In this document: in pieces, positions 7,173 through 14,370 of the stretch
How positions within the stretch are numbered: position 1 is the first letter of the stretch
How the letters are laid out: every line of letters starts with the position of its first letter
From: Chitinophagales bacterium
GTDB taxonomy: Bacteria; Bacteroidota; Bacteroidia; Chitinophagales; UBA8649
DNA: 14,370 nucleotides
Assembly (NCBI GenBank): GCA_016777395.1
Contig: JADHRO010000027.1
Span: 1-14,370 of the forward strand
Reading direction: 5' to 3'
Program-made: the position numbers and the translations under genes
The notes under the pieces: generated by a model
Database searches by the model: none
What the model was told of the DNA's origin: nothing
Seen by the model: the letters and a program-made list of their open reading frames with translations, nothing else

Positions 7173-8531
7173 CTATCTCCGCTTCTTCTTCCCCTTAGGC
7201 TTAACGCCACGAGTTTGAGGTTTCCCATACTTTTGGTGCATCACATCTTTATGACGCACTTTCGTATTTACCTTCTGATTCTTTTTCGCTTTTTCATGAA
7301 ATGCACTTCCAGAATCATCCAACTTATAAAAATTATCCGAAGCCAAATGTTCTTTTTCAGTTTCCAAACCGATTAATTCGTCAGTAAAATGGACATCTTC
7401 AGGTATTTCTTTTAGAGGAATAGTGAAATTCATCAATTCTTCAATACTTGTTTTGTAGGCCATCTCTTTTTCTGAAACAAAAGCAATCGCCGCACCTCGC
7501 TCTTCCGCTCTTCCTGTTCTTCCTATCCGATGCACGTATTGTTCTGATGTACTAGGAAGATCAAAGTTAATCACATGCGAAACCCCTGCCACATCCAATC
7601 CACGAGCTACAATATCCGTTGCGATTATAATTCTGTAGCTACCGTCGGCAAATCGGTTAACTGTATTAAATCGATTGTTTTGAGCTTTAGAGGAATGGAT
7701 AACACCAACTAGATCTTCAAATTCCTCATTCATTCTTTTGTGCAATGCATCTGCCATTTTTCTTGTACCAGCAAAAACCAACACCTTTTTCATGCCCTCA
7801 TCTTGCTTGAGTAGATAGCTTAATAAATTAGCCTTACTACTGAAGTTAGGCGCTAAATAGGCCAGTTGTTCGATATTTTCTAATGGCGCTCCAGACGGCG
7901 CTGCCTCTATTTTTTGGTAAAATGATGTAAACTGATGAATCACATCTTCCACCGCTGGAATCATGGTCGCTGAAAACATTAAATTCTGTCTTTTTTCAGG
8001 AATTAGTTCTACAATATTCCTAAGCTGGGTGCGAAATCCTAAGTTTAACATTTCATCAACTTCATCAATAATCAAGACCTTTAGATCTTTAGTCCGAAGA
8101 GCCCCACACAATATCAAATCCATCAATCGCCCGGGTGTTCCAACCACAACATCCAATCTGCCACTTACTGCCTCGCGATGATTTTGCATATTTACACCAC
8201 CGAAAACTCCCGCCACATCCACACTCATGAATTCCGTTAATTTCTTTACTTCTTCCTCTACTTGAATAACAAGTTCCCGAGTAGGAACTAAGATTAGAAT
8301 TTGAGGATAAGGAGACTTTGTAAACCTCCAATTGGTCAATGTAGGTAGCAGATATGCAAAGGTTTTACCCGTTCCAGTTTGAGCTATTCCTACTACATCT
8401 TTGCCCGCTTTGATAGACGAGAATACCTTATCTTGGATAGAAGTAGGTTCCTCAAAACCCATTTCATTCAAAGCACGAAGTAAGAATTTATTAATTTTTA
8501 ACTGGTCGAATTGATTGTCAGACATCTGCAT
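7173..8531 (-). CDS. DEAD-box ATP-dependent RNA helicase (RhlE/DeaD-like)
   Basis: This is a cytoplasmic RNA helicase of 452 residues with all family motifs in order: Q motif around 25-33 (GFEEPTSIQ), motif I AQTGTGKT (50-57), Ia PTREL (83-87), GG (111-112), Ib TPGRLMD (132-138), II DEVD (156-159), III SAT (187-189), IV VFAGTRK (252-258), V ATDIVARGLDV (304-314) and VI HRIGRTGR (334-341). Motif II has Val for the usual Ala, a conservative change compatible with activity. The C-terminal 40 residues are strongly basic and end in GKKKRR, as in helicases that bind rRNA or cold-shock mRNA through a charged tail. A second ATG two codons downstream could be the true start. An exact -7 element lies 17 bp upstream, so the gene is transcribed separately from the nitroreductase behind it. 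Confidence 0.96.
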   Translation of the reverse strand: MQMSDNQFDQLKINKFLLRALNEMGFEEPTSIQDKVFSSIKAGKDVVGIAQTGTGKTFAYLLPTLTNWRFTKSPYPQILILVPTRELVIQVEEEVKKLTEFMSVDVAGVFGGVNMQNHREAVSGRLDVVVGTPGRLMDLILCGALRTKDLKVLIIDEVDEMLNLGFRTQLRNIVELIPEKRQNLMFSATMIPAVEDVIHQFTSFYQKIEAAPSGAPLENIEQLAYLAPNFSSKANLLSYLLKQDEGMKKVLVFAGTRKMADALHKRMNEEFEDLVGVIHSSKAQNNRFNTVNRFADGSYRIIIATDIVARGLDVAGVSHVINFDLPSTSEQYVHRIGRTGRAEERGAAIAFVSEKEMAYKTSIEELMNFTIPLKEIPEDVHFTDELIGLETEKEHLASDNFYKLDDSGSAFHEKAKKNQKVNTKVRHKDVMHQKYGKPQTRGVKPKGKKKRR

Positions 8532-8547
8532 TTAAACTTTACACGAG

Positions 8548-8555
8548 CAAAGGTA
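8548..8555 (-). promoter_or_regulatory. Putative -7 promoter element for the DEAD-box helicase
   Basis: The minus strand reads TACCTTTG, an exact TAnnTTTG match, in the 66-bp gap between the nitroreductase stop and the helicase start. Transcription would begin about 10 nucleotides before the ATG. No TTG stands at the -33 distance. Confidence 0.45.
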
Positions 8556-8597
8556 AGTCTTTTCGTACATTAAGTTAGCGCTAGCTTATAGTTGAAC

Positions 8598-9323
8598 TTA
8601 AAGCTCAAAAATAACTTCCTCATTAGGTATGCGGAAACGTTCTCCATAAATACCTTCAGGTACCCCCTTTCCTACACCAATAACCATGCTAACTTCAGCA
8701 GCCTTAGGTAGCTTAAGATACTTTTTCAAACGGACAGAATCATGGCCTTCCATAGGACAAGAATCATACCCTTCAGCCTTAATACTTAACATAAAGGTTT
8801 GGGCAGCCAATGCAACGCTCTTGTGAGTGATGATGGGAACATCTCGCGTAAAAATATCCCGCATGAACGGCTTCTTTTGATTCATAAGAATAAAAGCTTT
8901 CATTTTTAAATCATGGAACCAAGGGAATCGAACATCGTACAGCTGAGGAATCCATTGCTCATAGTATTTATAAGTAAGCTTTGCCTTTCGGTCATTCCTA
9001 TCAGGCATAATAGTTTGGAAATAACTGACTAATTTTTTTTGTCGATCTTTCCACAAATCCGGTCTAGCTACAAATACGATTAACTCGCTAGCTGTTTTTG
9101 CAGCATTCTGACCCAAACATATTGCAGAGATATCCGCTTTTGCTTTTGAACTGCGAACTCTATAAAACTCCCAAAGCTGCATATTACTGCTATTGGCAGA
9201 AAGTATGGCTCTGTCTATACTCCGTTTTACAACGGTATGATCAAACTCAATATTCTCATCAAACTTTCTTATGGACCTTCGTTCTTGAACGATGTTATCA
9301 AAGCTATTTGCACTTTCTTTCAT
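8598..9323 (-). CDS. Nitroreductase-family FMN-dependent oxidoreductase
   Basis: The 241-residue product belongs to the nitroreductase fold: NAD(P)H-dependent flavoenzymes that reduce nitro compounds, quinones or other electron acceptors, usually as dimers with FMN at the interface. The N-terminal FMN-phosphate motif is ERRSIRKF (14-21). SANSSNMQLWEFYRV (42-56) is the usual second flavin-contact segment. HKSVALAAQTFMLSIKAEGY (167-186) is the conserved core helix, followed by DSCPMEG. The end, IGVGKGVPEGIYGERFRIP (215-233), is the typical C-terminal flavin loop. The insert between about 88 and 165 is longer than in minimal members and rich in Trp, Tyr, Lys and Arg. The gene starts 2 bp after the stop of the secreted M61-like gene, so the two are almost certainly co-transcribed. 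The physiological substrate cannot be inferred. Confidence 0.9.
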   Translation of the reverse strand: MKESANSFDNIVQERRSIRKFDENIEFDHTVVKRSIDRAILSANSSNMQLWEFYRVRSSKAKADISAICLGQNAAKTASELIVFVARPDLWKDRQKKLVSYFQTIMPDRNDRKAKLTYKYYEQWIPQLYDVRFPWFHDLKMKAFILMNQKKPFMRDIFTRDVPIITHKSVALAAQTFMLSIKAEGYDSCPMEGHDSVRLKKYLKLPKAAEVSMVIGVGKGVPEGIYGERFRIPNEEVIFEL

Positions 9324-9325
9324 GG

Positions 9326-10684
9326 TTATATTTTATCCGAGGTGAAACGTTTCCAAAGTGATTTTTGTTCATCTGAGGCCTCCTCATTCTTAATTAACTT
9401 AGATTCCTCTGCAGCAGCACTTGATCCTTTACGTTTATCGGGTAATGGCCCCTTTCGTTCATAAATTATTCCGCTGGGAATTAAATATTTATTCATCATA
9501 AATGGCGATGAATTAAAAACTAAAGCTTCCTCCATAACATGCATGATATTTTGAATTTCCAATTGGGCTGTTTCATCTAAATTTGAAAATTGACCCTTGA
9601 TGAGATCAATGGCTGTCAACTCTCCCGAAGTGATTTCAATAAGTTTTAAATCTAAAAACCAAACAGCAATACAACCCTTACTCCTGAAAGCATTCCAATA
9701 ACTATCATTTCTATAAATCTCCTGTGACATATAATCTAGGGACAATCCATTAAATTGCTCAGTCATCCTCATTTTCTCCTCCATGATAGCCAAAAAAGTA
9801 TCATCATCTATATGGTCATTTTGCAACAAGTATATCAAACTCAGGTACTCGGGTAGTGCCTCACTTAACCAGTTCTTGTCAATGTTTCGCACCTCGAGCT
9901 CAGGCGAGATGTGGTAAGGAGAATATGCATGAAAAAGCTCTCGCAGCATAAGCTGTTGGATTTGCAGTTGAGCATTCAAACTTCCCATTTTTGAATCGAT
10001 GTAAACGATTGATATATCTTTAAAAGAAACTCCGCTGCTCGCTATACTATCATCGGCAAATATGAGGTACAAATTTATCGGCTTGTTCAAAAATTGGAAT
10101 TCTTCCAAGGTTTCTGTTAAGAGTTTACTTAAATTTTCGCTGGGGGTATTCGTAAAAACCTTGATATTATTTATTTCCAGAAATATTTTAGTTGAAACAA
10201 GATTGGTCGGTTGTGCCCTCCATTCGCTTAAATACTTCGTTCCAAGTGCAAGCTTAACCTCACCTTCTATCCATTCTAATGCAATAGGAGCATCCGTATC
10301 TGTATGAAAAAGAATTTCTTGCCAATTCACCAAAAATAATTCTTCATAATCTAAACAGGCATTATTTGCAGTATACTTATTCATATTAATTCTAAGCTGA
10401 TAGCTGAACATTGCTTGTTCAGCATTAAGCATAAAAGATGATTCCGTCAACGGTGAAATTTTTGACTTTCCAAGAAAAATACTGTCTACCCTATTCTGAT
10501 TAATAAGGCTGGGAGGAAATGAAATCAGGTAATTTTTATTAGAGGTAAAATCGGGGTAAACTTCAATCAAGAATCGACTAGAATCTTGATCAAAGACTTT
10601 AACTTGCCAATCTTGCGCATTAAGTTTAAAAAGGAATAAAATAGCAAGTAAAGCGAGTGAAGCTTTTCGTAAATATAAATTCAT
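9326..10684 (-). CDS. Secreted M61-peptidase-like protein with a degenerate metal site
   Basis: The 452-residue product starts with a clear signal peptide (MNLYLRKASLALLAILFLF, cleavage likely after Ala23 in LNA-QD), so it is exported. I recognise a distant likeness to M61 glycyl-aminopeptidases: a beta-rich N-terminal half (about 25-180), a zinc-site-like segment LRELFHAYSP (247-256), NWLSEALPEYLSL (271-283) matching the family's downstream glutamate helix, and RSKGCIAVWFLDLKL (334-348) matching the conserved helix after the active site. The HExxH signature has become RELFH: the first histidine is Arg248 (codon CGA), while Glu249, His252 and Glu275 remain. Zinc binding and catalysis are therefore doubtful. 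The C-terminal 40 residues are hydrophilic and look disordered. Its nitroreductase neighbour begins 2 bp downstream. Family assignment is from motif memory and moderately certain; the coding call is firm. Confidence 0.85.
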   Translation of the reverse strand: MNLYLRKASLALLAILFLFKLNAQDWQVKVFDQDSSRFLIEVYPDFTSNKNYLISFPPSLINQNRVDSIFLGKSKISPLTESSFMLNAEQAMFSYQLRINMNKYTANNACLDYEELFLVNWQEILFHTDTDAPIALEWIEGEVKLALGTKYLSEWRAQPTNLVSTKIFLEINNIKVFTNTPSENLSKLLTETLEEFQFLNKPINLYLIFADDSIASSGVSFKDISIVYIDSKMGSLNAQLQIQQLMLRELFHAYSPYHISPELEVRNIDKNWLSEALPEYLSLIYLLQNDHIDDDTFLAIMEEKMRMTEQFNGLSLDYMSQEIYRNDSYWNAFRSKGCIAVWFLDLKLIEITSGELTAIDLIKGQFSNLDETAQLEIQNIMHVMEEALVFNSSPFMMNKYLIPSGIIYERKGPLPDKRKGSSAAAEESKLIKNEEASDEQKSLWKRFTSDKI

Positions 10685-10789
10685 AAAAACTTGTTGAAAC
10701 TATGATACATAAAAATAGAACTTCTAATCATTCTTTGGAGCAAACAGCTATAAATTTAGGTTTAGATAACTCCTCCTTACTTGGTGTAC

Positions 10790-12013
10790 TTAAAAAAAGC
10801 GGTTGAGAAGCAGACTAACATCATCATTAAATTCTTGCTCCCCTCGGAAAGCATCCATATCTTTTTTAATATTTTCGATGATTTGGTTTACATCTAACTT
10901 GGCATTTTTAAATATAAATTCGCTTAAACGCTCAATACCGTATTCCTCACCTAAATCATTTTCCAATTCTGTTAATCCATCGGTATAACATACGACCAAA
11001 GCATTTTCTTCTACATATATTTCTCCGCATGAAATTTTGGGAATTGCGTCAAAGGCACCTAAAATTGTACAGCCTGTGTCAAGAACAATAATCTCCCCAT
11101 TCTGATGCAGTAAGGTTGGATTGTGTCCAGCATTTAAATACCGTAGCTGTCGATTCACTCGATCATAAACACCTATAAACATGGTGATGTATCGATCTCC
11201 ACCTGTAACACTAAATAATTTAAAATTGAGGTGGTCAACCAATTGCTCCAAGGAATCAAATTTATTAACCAGAGATCTTAACTGAGCTTGGAAATTTGCC
11301 ATTAACATCCCTGCAGAAAGCCCTTTACCTGATACATCGCACATACAAAAGGCTACCTTGCTGTCATCAAGGCTAATCACGTCATAATAATCACCCCCAA
11401 TACCTCCATGGGGCTGATAGAAAGCTGCCATGTTCATGTGTTCATTTTTGGGGAACTTGGATGGAATCAGCATGTTTTGAACTTGACTTGCCAATTCCAT
11501 TTCTTTTCCAATTCTTTCTTGTTCTAATTGTGCTTGAAATAATCTTTTATTTTCTAGAGAAACAATAATAAAATTGCCAATAGTTTCAATAAATTTTAAA
11601 TTTTGGTCGATAGATTCCAATCGAGAAAGATGCATGTCACCGACGAGTAAATAAGCTAAATGAATTTTCTTTGAAACGATGGGTATAATATATTCGAAGC
11701 CATTGAATAAGTCTGTGGGATAATTTCGAATATCTTGAATGACTTCAAATTTCATAAGATCTTCTACCACGTTTATCTGACCTGCAACAGCTTTATTCCC
11801 TTCATTGATTTCAGCCCTCCATTCAGCATCATGAACAAACAATACAAATTTCCCTAACTTAAATCTATCTAAAAGAATAAACTCAAACAGCTTCATTAAG
11901 GCATTTCTTGAAAAATTGCTATTCACTGCCTTTGTCAACTCTAGCATAGAATCTACTCGACCTTGCTTGGTGACTACTAATGTTTTTAACTCCTCTATCG
12001 TTGCGCCTTCCAA
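10790..12013 (-). CDS. SpoIIE-type PP2C serine/threonine phosphatase with N-terminal sensor domain
   Basis: The 407-residue cytoplasmic protein has a short helical start (about 1-30), a divergent GAF-like sensor region (about 30-155), a coiled-coil linker (about 155-185) and a PP2C SpoIIE-type phosphatase domain (about 190-407). Metal ligands are in place: Asp208 in GGDYYDV, Asp226 in CDVSGKG, Asp345 in YTDGLTE and the DD pair 397-398 in FNDDVSLLL; LNAGHNP (293-299) is also typical. Such enzymes usually dephosphorylate anti-anti-sigma (STAS) proteins in partner-switching control, but no STAS or kinase gene is nearby. The start codon is TTG (12013-12011), 4 bp after the permease stop. The next in-frame ATG is codon 23, inside the helix, so I prefer TTG. 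It is probably the last gene of the operon with the glycosyltransferase and permease. Confidence 0.92.
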   Translation of the reverse strand: MEGATIEELKTLVVTKQGRVDSMLELTKAVNSNFSRNALMKLFEFILLDRFKLGKFVLFVHDAEWRAEINEGNKAVAGQINVVEDLMKFEVIQDIRNYPTDLFNGFEYIIPIVSKKIHLAYLLVGDMHLSRLESIDQNLKFIETIGNFIIVSLENKRLFQAQLEQERIGKEMELASQVQNMLIPSKFPKNEHMNMAAFYQPHGGIGGDYYDVISLDDSKVAFCMCDVSGKGLSAGMLMANFQAQLRSLVNKFDSLEQLVDHLNFKLFSVTGGDRYITMFIGVYDRVNRQLRYLNAGHNPTLLHQNGEIIVLDTGCTILGAFDAIPKISCGEIYVEENALVVCYTDGLTELENDLGEEYGIERLSEFIFKNAKLDVNQIIENIKKDMDAFRGEQEFNDDVSLLLNRFF

Positions 12014-12017
12014 AATA

Positions 12018-13103
12018 TTAGTTCTTTATATCTAAGGCATCTCGAATGCCATTTCCCACTAAATTAAAACTTAAAACTAACACCATGATTAAAAAACCCG
12101 GAATAATAGCCAAATACGATAAATTAGTGCCAATAAAATCTTTAAACTCACTCAACATACTGCCCCAAGAGGGCGAAGGAGCTTGAACACCCAAACCCAA
12201 AAAGCTCAATCCAGACTCAAGCAAAATTGCATTAGCAAAGTTTGCTGCCATAACTACGACTATTGGTCCCAAAAGATTAGGCAAAATGTGCCTAAAAATC
12301 ACTCTAAAATCCGAGAAACCCATACTGCCTGCAGCTTCAACAAACTGAATTTCACGAAAAGCCATCATCTGACCACGTACTATTCTTGCTAAGCCCACCC
12401 ACATCGTAACGCCAATAGCTATAAACACTAGCCAAATATTGGATTCAAAATATTGCTTTAAACCAACAAACAATGCCATGGCAAGGAGTATGGTGGGTAT
12501 AGACCAGAATACACTCATTTTCCATAGAATAACTTTATCAATCCATCCACGATAAAACCCTGCAATTCCGCCAAGCAAAATACCTATAAAGCTTGAAATA
12601 ATGACAGCAAAAAACCCCACCAATAGAGATACTCTACTACCCACTAATAATCTACTAAAGATATCTCGGCCCAACTGATCTGTACCTAAGAAAAAGCTCT
12701 TTTGAATAAGGGCGTCTTCCAAATCACCATATAACAAATCACTGGAAACAACATATGAAGCTCCTTCATATTCTGTTATTTTTAAATCTCCGTCAATGAT
12801 CTTCACGCCATTTATCGGCAACAAAACATACCGCCGCTCATACCCTGAAAAAAGACCTTGCATAAAACTGCTAGACTCAACATCTCCCTTTTTTCTAAGT
12901 TTTAGCATGCCCACTTTAAACCCGGGAGGTTTTTGAGCTAATTTCTGAAATTGCTCATTCGCATTGGGTGTATGGTCTGGTGCAATCCAATAGGCAAAAA
13001 ATGAAGTGCTAATCAAAGCCAAGATTAACACCAAAGCAGTTATAGCAAAGCCATTACGCTTAAACTTATTAAAGGCTTTTTGATTAGGGCTTTGACTCAT
13101 CAT
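12018..13103 (-). CDS. ABC transporter permease, DppC/OppC type
   Basis: This is an inner-membrane permease subunit of the binding-protein-dependent family that usually imports peptides or nickel. It has 361 residues, longer than the roughly 300 typical of DppC. The first membrane helix is at about 18-40. A long, presumably extracytoplasmic insert follows at about 41-138, then the family hallmark FLGTDQLGRDIFSRLLVGSR (138-157) and five further membrane segments to about 350. The ATPase-docking EAA loop is VEAAGSMGFSDFRVIFRHI (255-273), followed by the typical LPNLLGP. The C-terminal region contains LSFLGLGVQAPSPSWGSML (299-317). The gene overlaps the glycosyltransferase stop by four bases. 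No DppB, ATPase or binding protein is in the window, so its partners must be encoded elsewhere. Confidence 0.94.
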   Translation of the reverse strand: MMSQSPNQKAFNKFKRNGFAITALVLILALISTSFFAYWIAPDHTPNANEQFQKLAQKPPGFKVGMLKLRKKGDVESSSFMQGLFSGYERRYVLLPINGVKIIDGDLKITEYEGASYVVSSDLLYGDLEDALIQKSFFLGTDQLGRDIFSRLLVGSRVSLLVGFFAVIISSFIGILLGGIAGFYRGWIDKVILWKMSVFWSIPTILLAMALFVGLKQYFESNIWLVFIAIGVTMWVGLARIVRGQMMAFREIQFVEAAGSMGFSDFRVIFRHILPNLLGPIVVVMAANFANAILLESGLSFLGLGVQAPSPSWGSMLSEFKDFIGTNLSYLAIIPGFLIMVLVLSFNLVGNGIRDALDIKN

Positions 13104-14248
13104 TTCTTAAGACTTCTTCCTTTCCATTTATATTGACCAAAAATAGCTAAAACTCCCATCAATGACACATAAATAATATGAAGTATTTCTAATGGCAATA
13201 TCCATTTAAACAAACTAGACTTGCTGTAAAAGGCCAAAAGATTTTTAAAGAATAAGCTGTCTATAAGAATTTTTAAACCCAACAACATGATTCCAAAACC
13301 TAAATAAACCCAATCTAAGCAAGGAAGAACGAATAGATTTAAAAAGCATGTCAAGTAAAAAAAGTAGTTAAAAAGAAGCACCCACCATACCTGTTTATCC
13401 ACCATCTCCCCTGACTTGGATGTCCAGCGTATTCTTTGATGAATAAATTCACTTATTGTCTGTGGACCTCTAGTCAATGCCATAGCATTCCTATTTTTCA
13501 CAAATCCTATGGCATTTTTATCTTTCATGAATATTTTCTGCATGAGAAAAATATCGTCACCAGAAGCAATATGTTCATTACCAGTATAACCATTGACTTG
13601 TAAAAAGGCTTCTTTTTCAAATAGCATATTTGCTCCACTCGCCATAACGGGTTTTTTCTGCCCAATACTTCCAGCAGTCACCCCATTCATAGCAATTAAA
13701 TCCATGTGCAAGAAATTCTGCCAGATGCCTTTAGAATCAATAAAATCGATGGGGCCGGTTATAAACTTTTTGTGATATTTTTCATAATATTGAATCATGC
13801 TAGCCACCCATAAATCCCCATAAAAACAATCTCCATCCCCACAAAGTATTAAAGAATGACTAGCTTGCTCTATTGCTTCTGTAATTGCTTGTTTTTTATT
13901 GGCAAAATTCTCTCGTTCTTTTGGAAGGTGGTCAGAAAGATTAATATAGCGGATGGATGAGGAATATTCTTTAATGATATCCAAGGTGTCATCCGTTGAG
14001 AAATCATTGACAACAATAACTTCCATCAGCCTGCTAGGGTATTGTTGAGCGATTATACTCTCAATGCACCTGCGAATCGACTTACTCTCGTTTCTAACGG
14101 AGACAATTACCGAAAGCGGCAGCGTTTCTTGAACTATTTTATTTGTATTTTGATGTGGAGTTTTTAACCAACCTTTTACATAAAAATGAATAAGTCCTAT
14201 GTATGAAATCGCTAAAATCAGGCAACAAAAAAAGTAGACAATAATCAA
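13100..14248 (-). CDS. Membrane-bound family 2 glycosyltransferase
   Basis: The 382-residue product is a processive-type GT2 enzyme: an N-terminal membrane helix (1-24), a cytoplasmic GT-A domain (about 44-285) and C-terminal membrane helices near 287-310, 313-333 and 350-371. Visible motifs are SVIVSVRNES (46-55) with the nucleotide-binding NDFSTDDT (81-88), the metal-binding DGD (138-140), the base-region GDD (230-232) and QRIRW (271-275), the QxxRW motif of processive synthases. It transfers sugars from a nucleotide-sugar donor to an unknown acceptor, perhaps a glycolipid or surface polysaccharide. The start is TTG at 14248-14246. No ATG occurs before codon 75, which is inside the catalytic fold, and an in-frame TAA lies a few codons upstream, so a non-ATG start is required. 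It overlaps the permease gene by ATGA and heads the operon. Confidence 0.93.
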   Translation of the reverse strand: MIIVYFFCCLILAISYIGLIHFYVKGWLKTPHQNTNKIVQETLPLSVIVSVRNESKSIRRCIESIIAQQYPSRLMEVIVVNDFSTDDTLDIIKEYSSSIRYINLSDHLPKERENFANKKQAITEAIEQASHSLILCGDGDCFYGDLWVASMIQYYEKYHKKFITGPIDFIDSKGIWQNFLHMDLIAMNGVTAGSIGQKKPVMASGANMLFEKEAFLQVNGYTGNEHIASGDDIFLMQKIFMKDKNAIGFVKNRNAMALTRGPQTISEFIHQRIRWTSKSGEMVDKQVWWVLLFNYFFYLTCFLNLFVLPCLDWVYLGFGIMLLGLKILIDSLFFKNLLAFYSKSSLFKWILPLEILHIIYVSLMGVLAIFGQYKWKGRSLKK

Positions 14249-14284
14249 TGGTGTATAATTTGTGGATTTTTAAGTAATAAAATT

Positions 14285-14292
14285 CAAAATTA
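14285..14292 (-). promoter_or_regulatory. Putative -7 promoter element for the glycosyltransferase-permease-phosphatase operon
   Basis: The minus strand reads TAATTTTG, an exact TAnnTTTG match, 36 bp upstream of the TTG start, implying a leader of about 30 nucleotides. It lies 16 bp from the oppositely oriented element at 14309-14316. No -33 TTG is seen at the expected distance. Confidence 0.45.
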
Positions 14293-14308
14293 GGTAAATT
14301 CTATGCCT

Positions 14309-14316
14309 TACTTTTG
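14309..14316 (+). promoter_or_regulatory. Putative -7 promoter element for the gene entering at the right edge
   Basis: The plus strand reads TACTTTTG, an exact TAnnTTTG match, 23 bp before the ATG at 14340. Distance and orientation suit the downstream gene. Together with the element on the other strand at 14285-14292 it makes the 91-bp gap a compact divergent promoter region. Confidence 0.5.
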
Positions 14317-14339
14317 CCGAAATCAAAGAAAATTAAGAA

Positions 14340-14370
14340 ATGCCCAAAAATTCCTCGATTCAGCACATTT
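14340..14370 (+). CDS. carB: Probable start of carbamoyl-phosphate synthase large subunit, cut by the window edge
   Basis: Ten codons from the ATG read MPKNSSIQHI and run off the window. Carbamoyl-phosphate synthase large subunits commonly begin MPK, a few polar residues, then I-x-x-I/V leading into LIIGSGPIxIGQ, and this fits that pattern well. The enzyme makes carbamoyl phosphate from glutamine-derived ammonia, bicarbonate and ATP for pyrimidine and arginine synthesis. A good -7 promoter element lies 23 bp upstream. Ten residues are few, so the name is a reasoned guess. The next bases to the right would decide it. Confidence 0.45.
   Translation, partial: MPKNSSIQHI

Noticed and set aside
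8058..8081. DEVD in place of DEAD in helicase motif II as a sign of inactivation
   Set aside because: Val for Ala is conservative, all other motifs are intact, and non-DEAD variants of motif II are common in active helicases.

Overview
The window looks like a stretch of core chromosome from a Bacteroidota (Bacteroidetes) bacterium, most likely a free-living member of the Flavobacteriia. Four points support this. The DNA is AT-rich and densely coding. No start codon has a recognisable AGGAGG-type Shine-Dalgarno in front of it. Exact matches to the Bacteroidetes -7 promoter element TAnnTTTG occur in the correct orientation upstream of four transcription units. The genes themselves (fused FtcD, bestrophin-like protein, VWA plus MoxR-type ATPase pair, SpoIIE-type phosphatase with a divergent sensor domain, DppC-type permease with a large extracytoplasmic insert) are types I associate with that phylum. 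I see no tRNA, rRNA, CRISPR array, insertion sequence, phage gene or obvious horizontal-transfer signature. No gene-free stretch exceeds about 190 bases.

Left part (1-4250). A few codons of a possible leftward gene touch the left edge. Then come ruvB (Holliday junction branch migration) and, 15 bp behind it, a bestrophin-family membrane protein, both rightward. Convergent to them is a bifunctional formiminotransferase-cyclodeaminase (ftcD) that feeds histidine-derived one-carbon units into tetrahydrofolate. A short rightward hypothetical gene follows ftcD on its upstream side.

Middle part (4434-7015). A two-gene rightward operon, coupled by an ATGA overlap, encodes a von Willebrand A (MIDAS) protein and a MoxR/Mg-chelatase-like AAA+ ATPase. 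Such pairs usually act as a metal-dependent adaptor plus remodelling motor. The target here cannot be read from the neighbourhood. The ATPase has unusual Walker A (GLRGQAKT) and Walker B (Asn-Glu rather than Asp-Glu) sequences.

Right part (7173-14248). Everything is leftward. Read in transcription order, a three-gene operon encodes a family 2 membrane glycosyltransferase, a DppC/OppC-type ABC permease and a SpoIIE/PP2C phosphatase; two of these three genes start with TTG. After a 105-bp gap comes a pair: a secreted M61-peptidase-like protein that has lost the first metal-binding histidine, and a nitroreductase 2 bp behind it. A DEAD-box RNA helicase with its own promoter comes last. At the extreme right edge a divergent gene begins whose first ten residues fit the large subunit of carbamoyl-phosphate synthase (carB).

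I do not see a clear new multi-gene system. The parts most worth a second look are the VWA/AAA+ pair with its altered nucleotide-binding motifs and the apparently inactive M61-like secreted protein.
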